Below, in pieces: positions 6,871 through 8,465 of a stretch of 8,465 nt of DNA (position 1 is its first letter; the number at the start of each line of letters is the position of its first letter). A program made the translations under genes and the position numbers. The stretch covers positions 1-8,465 of the forward strand of contig CAKVCG010000074.1 in assembly GCA_934725525.1 (NCBI GenBank), written 5' to 3'. The DNA is from an uncultured Brachyspira sp. (GTDB lineage Bacteria; Spirochaetota; Brachyspiria; Brachyspirales; Brachyspiraceae). The notes beneath the pieces are model-generated. The model did not search any database, was not told where the DNA came from, and worked only from the letters and a program-made list of their open reading frames with translations.

Positions 6871-7851
6871 ATGATTTCTAAAAATAATGTATCGTTTAGC
6901 AAAGTCGACAAAAAAGATTATTTTATTTATATAGATAAAAACACAAATAGAGGAATATTTACCCCTTATTATAAAGGAACTCATAATAGTTTTTTCTATG
7001 ATTTTAAAATATCAAAATGCAGAATATTTCATAAAAACGCTAAATCATATTCAATTTTGGATTTATCTTTGGACGGCAAAAAAGTAATGATAATATCCAA
7101 CGATGCGGACGAACTATTAAACAATAAGTTAAGAATACTTGAAATAGGAACTAATAAAATATTTTTAGAGTTAAATTATATGTATATTTACGAAGCCTAT
7201 TTTACGGGAAATCCAAGATATATATTATGTAGAGGCAAAGATTTTAATATTATTAATACTTTTATTTACGATATAATTGATAAAAAGATAGTATATGTTT
7301 TAAAAGAAAATATTTTTATAAATAACGGCTGTTTTTATGAAAATAGAGAATATTTTATTTATCCTTCTACACATGAAGATAATACGATTAATCAGCTTAA
7401 TCTTTTAACTTTATCGGATGCTAAATTTAAAGTTGATTATTCTAATATAAAAATATCAAAGATATGCTTGATAAATAAAAAAGATTTGGCTCTAATAGAC
7501 GGAAATAAGGCTATATATTTATACGCCAATAAGAGAATATATTGGAAAATAGATTTGTTTTTACTCTTTACTTCAGAATACGAGGGCGGAATATTCTATT
7601 TGGATAGAAAAATATATTTGGATACTCCCGCGCATGTAAGAGAAAGCAGCGACGCGGAAATTATCGCAAGCACGGTTTTATTTAGGATAGACGAGGACAG
7701 CGGGAATTTGGAATATTTGGTGTTGCCAAACGATATAAAATTCAAGCGATTTACCACTATGTTCGGTTCTAAAATAATAGATTCTTCGGGGAACGTGTTT
7801 GATGTTAGGACGAATAAATTACAATCATTTCCGCTAAAATTATATAGATAA
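6871..7851 (+). CDS. Cytoplasmic beta-rich protein of unknown function, possibly a beta-propeller
   Basis: I do not recognise a named family in this 326-residue protein. It has no signal peptide or membrane span, so it is probably cytoplasmic. Alternating short strands and polar turns recur through the length, for example SILDLSLDGKKVMIISND at about 61-78, KLRILEIGTNKIFLEL, NIINTFIYDIIDKKIVYVL and DLALIDGNKAIYLYANKRIYWKI. Such strand-turn units of about 40 residues suggest a WD40-like or other propeller, but no clear WD or GH dipeptides are visible. The start is well supported by GGAG 7 bases upstream of the ATG. The gene lies 28 bases after the CsgG-like gene and is the last of the operon; a strong inverted repeat follows 24 bases after its stop. 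Function is likely linked to the two envelope genes before it, which is inference from position only. Confidence 0.75.
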   Translation: MISKNNVSFSKVDKKDYFIYIDKNTNRGIFTPYYKGTHNSFFYDFKISKCRIFHKNAKSYSILDLSLDGKKVMIISNDADELLNNKLRILEIGTNKIFLELNYMYIYEAYFTGNPRYILCRGKDFNIINTFIYDIIDKKIVYVLKENIFINNGCFYENREYFIYPSTHEDNTINQLNLLTLSDAKFKVDYSNIKISKICLINKKDLALIDGNKAIYLYANKRIYWKIDLFLLFTSEYEGGIFYLDRKIYLDTPAHVRESSDAEIIASTVLFRIDEDSGNLEYLVLPNDIKFKRFTTMFGSKIIDSSGNVFDVRTNKLQSFPLKLYR

Positions 7852-7874
7852 TTATACAATATTCATGAAACTTC

Positions 7875-7906
7875 TAATAACAAGGGGTTGAAACCCCTTG
7901 TTATTA
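7875..7906 (+). terminator. Long perfect hairpin after the operon; probable terminator, CAAGGGGTT repeat copy 1
   Basis: The arms TAATAACAAGGGGTT (7875-7889) and its exact complement (7892-7906) are separated by two bases, so a 14-pair stem with a TGAA tetraloop is expected. It lies 24 bases after the stop of the last operon gene and is followed by TATTTT rather than a clean T run. It may terminate the operon transcript. Three related hairpins follow at 8144-8165, 8189-8211 and 8279-8302, so it is also a member of a repeat family. Confidence 0.7.
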
Positions 7907-7930
7907 TATTTTCATAGATTTTAGTAAAAA
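7876..7930 (+). repeat. 55-base direct repeat, copy 1
   Basis: The block beginning at the first hairpin and continuing through TCATAGATTTTAGTAAAAA recurs at 8276-8330. The copies match at 52 of 55 positions; the differences are at offsets equivalent to 7890, 7891 and 7903. Two of the three fall in the hairpin loop. The shared part extends well past the hairpin, so this is a larger unit than the palindrome itself. Confidence 0.9.
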
Positions 7931-7962
7931 TTTGATTTTAAAATTTAGCTTTATTAATAGTA

Positions 7963-7992
7963 GATTGCTTCGGGCGTTGCCCTCGCAATGAC
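7963..7992 (+). repeat. GATTGC...GCAATGAC palindromic element, copy 1
   Basis: The ends GATTGCTTCG and CTCGCAATGAC enclose a short core. ATTGC (7964-7968) pairs with GCAAT (7985-7989), and GGGC (7972-7975) pairs with GCCC (7979-7982) around a GTT loop. This is the first of four copies in about 300 bases. Repeats with these end sequences are, as I recall, widely scattered in bacterial genomes. Confidence 0.8.
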
Positions 7993-8005
7993 GGTGAAAT
8001 AAGTC

Positions 8006-8040
8006 GTCATTACGAGGCTATTTATAGCCGAAGTAATCCA
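8006..8040 (-). repeat. GATTGC...GCAATGAC palindromic element, copy 2, inverted
   Basis: This copy lies in the opposite orientation to the other three. Its outer arms read ATTAC (8009-8013) and GTAAT (8033-8037), so both arms differ from the ATTGC/GCAAT form by matching changes that keep the pairing. The inner stem is GGCTA/TAGCC around TTTA. The core shares no sequence with that of copy 1. Confidence 0.8.
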
Positions 8041-8063
8041 CAAAAAAGAAATTTTATTAATTT

Positions 8064-8101
8064 TGGATTGCTTCGATTTGTAAAACAAATCTCGCAATGA
8101 C
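8064..8101 (+). repeat. GATTGC...GCAATGAC palindromic element, copy 3
   Basis: TGGATTGCTTCG at the left and CTCGCAATGAC at the right enclose a 7-pair inner stem, GATTTGT (8075-8081) with ACAAATC (8085-8091), around an AAA loop. ATTGC (8067-8071) pairs with GCAAT (8094-8098). The bases just before it resemble those before copy 1 (TTTATTAAT), so the homologous unit extends beyond the palindrome. Confidence 0.85.
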
Positions 8102-8109
8102 AAAATTTT

Positions 8110-8119
8110 TCGCAATGAC
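8110..8119 (+). repeat. Solo right end of the GATTGC/GCAATGAC element
   Basis: TCGCAATGAC repeats the right end of copy 3 only 8 bases after it, with no left end. It looks like a partial duplication or the remnant of a deleted copy. Confidence 0.6.
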
Positions 8120-8143
8120 AGAAATTTGTTAACTTTATTGATA

Positions 8144-8165
8144 ACAAGGGGTAGCTACCCCTTGT
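8144..8165 (+). repeat. CAAGGGGTT hairpin family, copy 2
   Basis: ACAAGGGGTAG (8144-8154) is directly followed by its exact reverse complement (8155-8165). Compared with copy 1 the second base pair inside the G run is swapped on both arms (T-A to A-T), which keeps the palindrome intact. There is no T tract after it, so it is not a good terminator. Confidence 0.8.
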
Positions 8166-8188
8166 ATTAACAATTCGAATATAAGCAT

Positions 8189-8211
8189 ACAAGGGGTTAA
8201 AACCGCCTTGT
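8189..8211 (+). repeat. CAAGGGGTT hairpin family, copy 3 (imperfect)
   Basis: ACAAGGGGTT (8189-8198) faces AACCGCCTTGT (8201-8211). The right arm is the complement of the left except for one additional G at 8205, which would bulge from a 10-pair stem. This is the most degraded of the four copies. Confidence 0.75.
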
Positions 8212-8221
8212 TATAAGAATT

Positions 8222-8266
8222 TGGATTGCCACGCCTCACACCTACGGTGTCGAGGCTCGCAATGAC
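8222..8266 (+). repeat. GATTGC...GCAATGAC palindromic element, copy 4
   Basis: Left end TGGATTGC, right end CTCGCAATGAC. ATTGC (8225-8229) pairs with GCAAT (8259-8263). The core is a long stem: GCCTC (8233-8237) with GAGGC (8252-8256), and ACACC (8238-8242) with GGTGT (8246-8250), with one bulged C at 8251. It is the longest and most GC-rich core of the four. Confidence 0.8.
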
Positions 8267-8275
8267 AACGAACGA

Positions 8276-8330
8276 AATAACAAGGGGTTACAACCCCTTG
8301 TTGTTATATTTTCATAGATTTTAGTAAAAA
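8276..8330 (+). repeat. 55-base direct repeat, copy 2 (contains CAAGGGGTT hairpin copy 4)
   Basis: This is the second copy of the block at 7876-7930, offset by exactly 400 bases, with three differences. Its hairpin pairs AACAAGGGGTT (8279-8289) with its complement (8292-8302). The change at 8303 shortens the stem relative to copy 1. It marks the right boundary of the palindrome mosaic. Confidence 0.9.
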
Positions 8331-8396
8331 AGCGAGGAATTAGCTTAAAAATTTTATAAAAAAGCCGATTTTTTAATAAAAAAGTTTGAAAAAAAT

Positions 8397-8425
8397 TTGA
8401 CAACGGCTTTTAAATTTACTATACT
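8397..8425 (+). promoter_or_regulatory. Strong sigma-70-type promoter at the right edge
   Basis: A perfect -35 TTGACA (8397-8402) is followed after 17 bases by TATACT (8420-8425). The predicted start is near 8432, leading into AAAGG (8442-8446) and the ATG at 8457. An inverted repeat, AAAAGCCG (8360-8367) and CGGCTTTT (8404-8411), has its right arm inside the promoter spacer and could be an operator. Confidence 0.7.
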
Positions 8426-8456
8426 ATATATTATAAATATTAAAGGCATTAATGTT

Positions 8457-8465
8457 ATGGTAAGT
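8457..8465 (+). CDS. Start of an unidentified gene (three codons, runs off the right edge)
   Basis: Only M-V-S is visible, so no product can be named. The call rests on context: a near-consensus promoter, a predicted leader of about 25 bases and AAAGG 10 bases before this ATG. The other nearby ATG at 8452 is out of frame and stops after three codons. Confidence 0.4.

Noticed and set aside
7596..7859. Minus-strand reading frame of 87 codons
   Set aside because: Antisense to the last operon gene, which has a good ribosome binding site and a reading frame of 326 codons.
7875..8330. CRISPR array
   Set aside because: The repeats are unevenly spaced, occur in both orientations, belong to two families and have no regular spacers.
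8452..8463. ATG at 8452 as the start of the right-edge gene
   Set aside because: Its frame reads Met-Leu-Trp and then stops; the ATG at 8457 stays open to the edge.

Overview
The window is low-GC DNA (roughly 30% by eye) carrying bacterial housekeeping genes: RadA, RsfS, an LCP/LytR-type protein, a LOG-family enzyme and a GldG-like protein. It also has a CsgG/FlgT-like envelope protein and several weakly conserved secreted or hypothetical proteins. The gene set, the very AT-rich codon choice and the CsgG-like protein fit a low-GC spirochaete such as Brachyspira. That assignment is inference; no rRNA or other phylogenetic marker is present.

Layout. Positions 1-2373 (minus strand) hold a GldG-like membrane protein followed by the N-terminal part of radA, overlapping by 17 bases and read off the left edge. 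A roughly 260-base AT-rich divergent promoter region follows. From 2638 on the plus strand come a LOG-family phosphoribohydrolase and, 8 bases later, a small secreted protein of unknown function. These converge on a minus-strand pair, an LCP/LytR_C protein and rsfS, which also overlap by 17 bases. A second divergent promoter region (5566-5692) has recognisable -35/-10 boxes facing both ways. On its plus side lies a three-gene operon: a 39-residue single-span small protein, a CsgG/FlgT-like exported protein 4 bases later, and a probable beta-rich cytoplasmic protein.

The operon is followed by about 600 bases without a substantial gene. This tract is a mosaic of two interleaved families of short palindromes. 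One is built on CAAGGGGTT/AACCCCTTG (four copies). The other has ends GGATTGC and GCAATGAC around a variable self-complementary core (four copies plus a solo end). Some copies carry paired base changes that preserve the stem. A 55-base block occurs twice, exactly 400 bases apart, at the two ends of the mosaic. A strong promoter-like sequence and a ribosome binding site then introduce a new gene whose first three codons lie at the right edge.

How the genes fit together. radA (recombination) and rsfS (ribosome dormancy) are core functions, each translationally linked behind an envelope-associated membrane protein. The most novel-looking unit is the 5693-7851 operon, a possible small envelope system. 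The LCP protein lacks several residues typical of active LCP transferases and may start without a leader. The GldG-like gene has no ABC ATPase or permease beside it on the upstream side. The repeat mosaic is the strongest non-coding signal.
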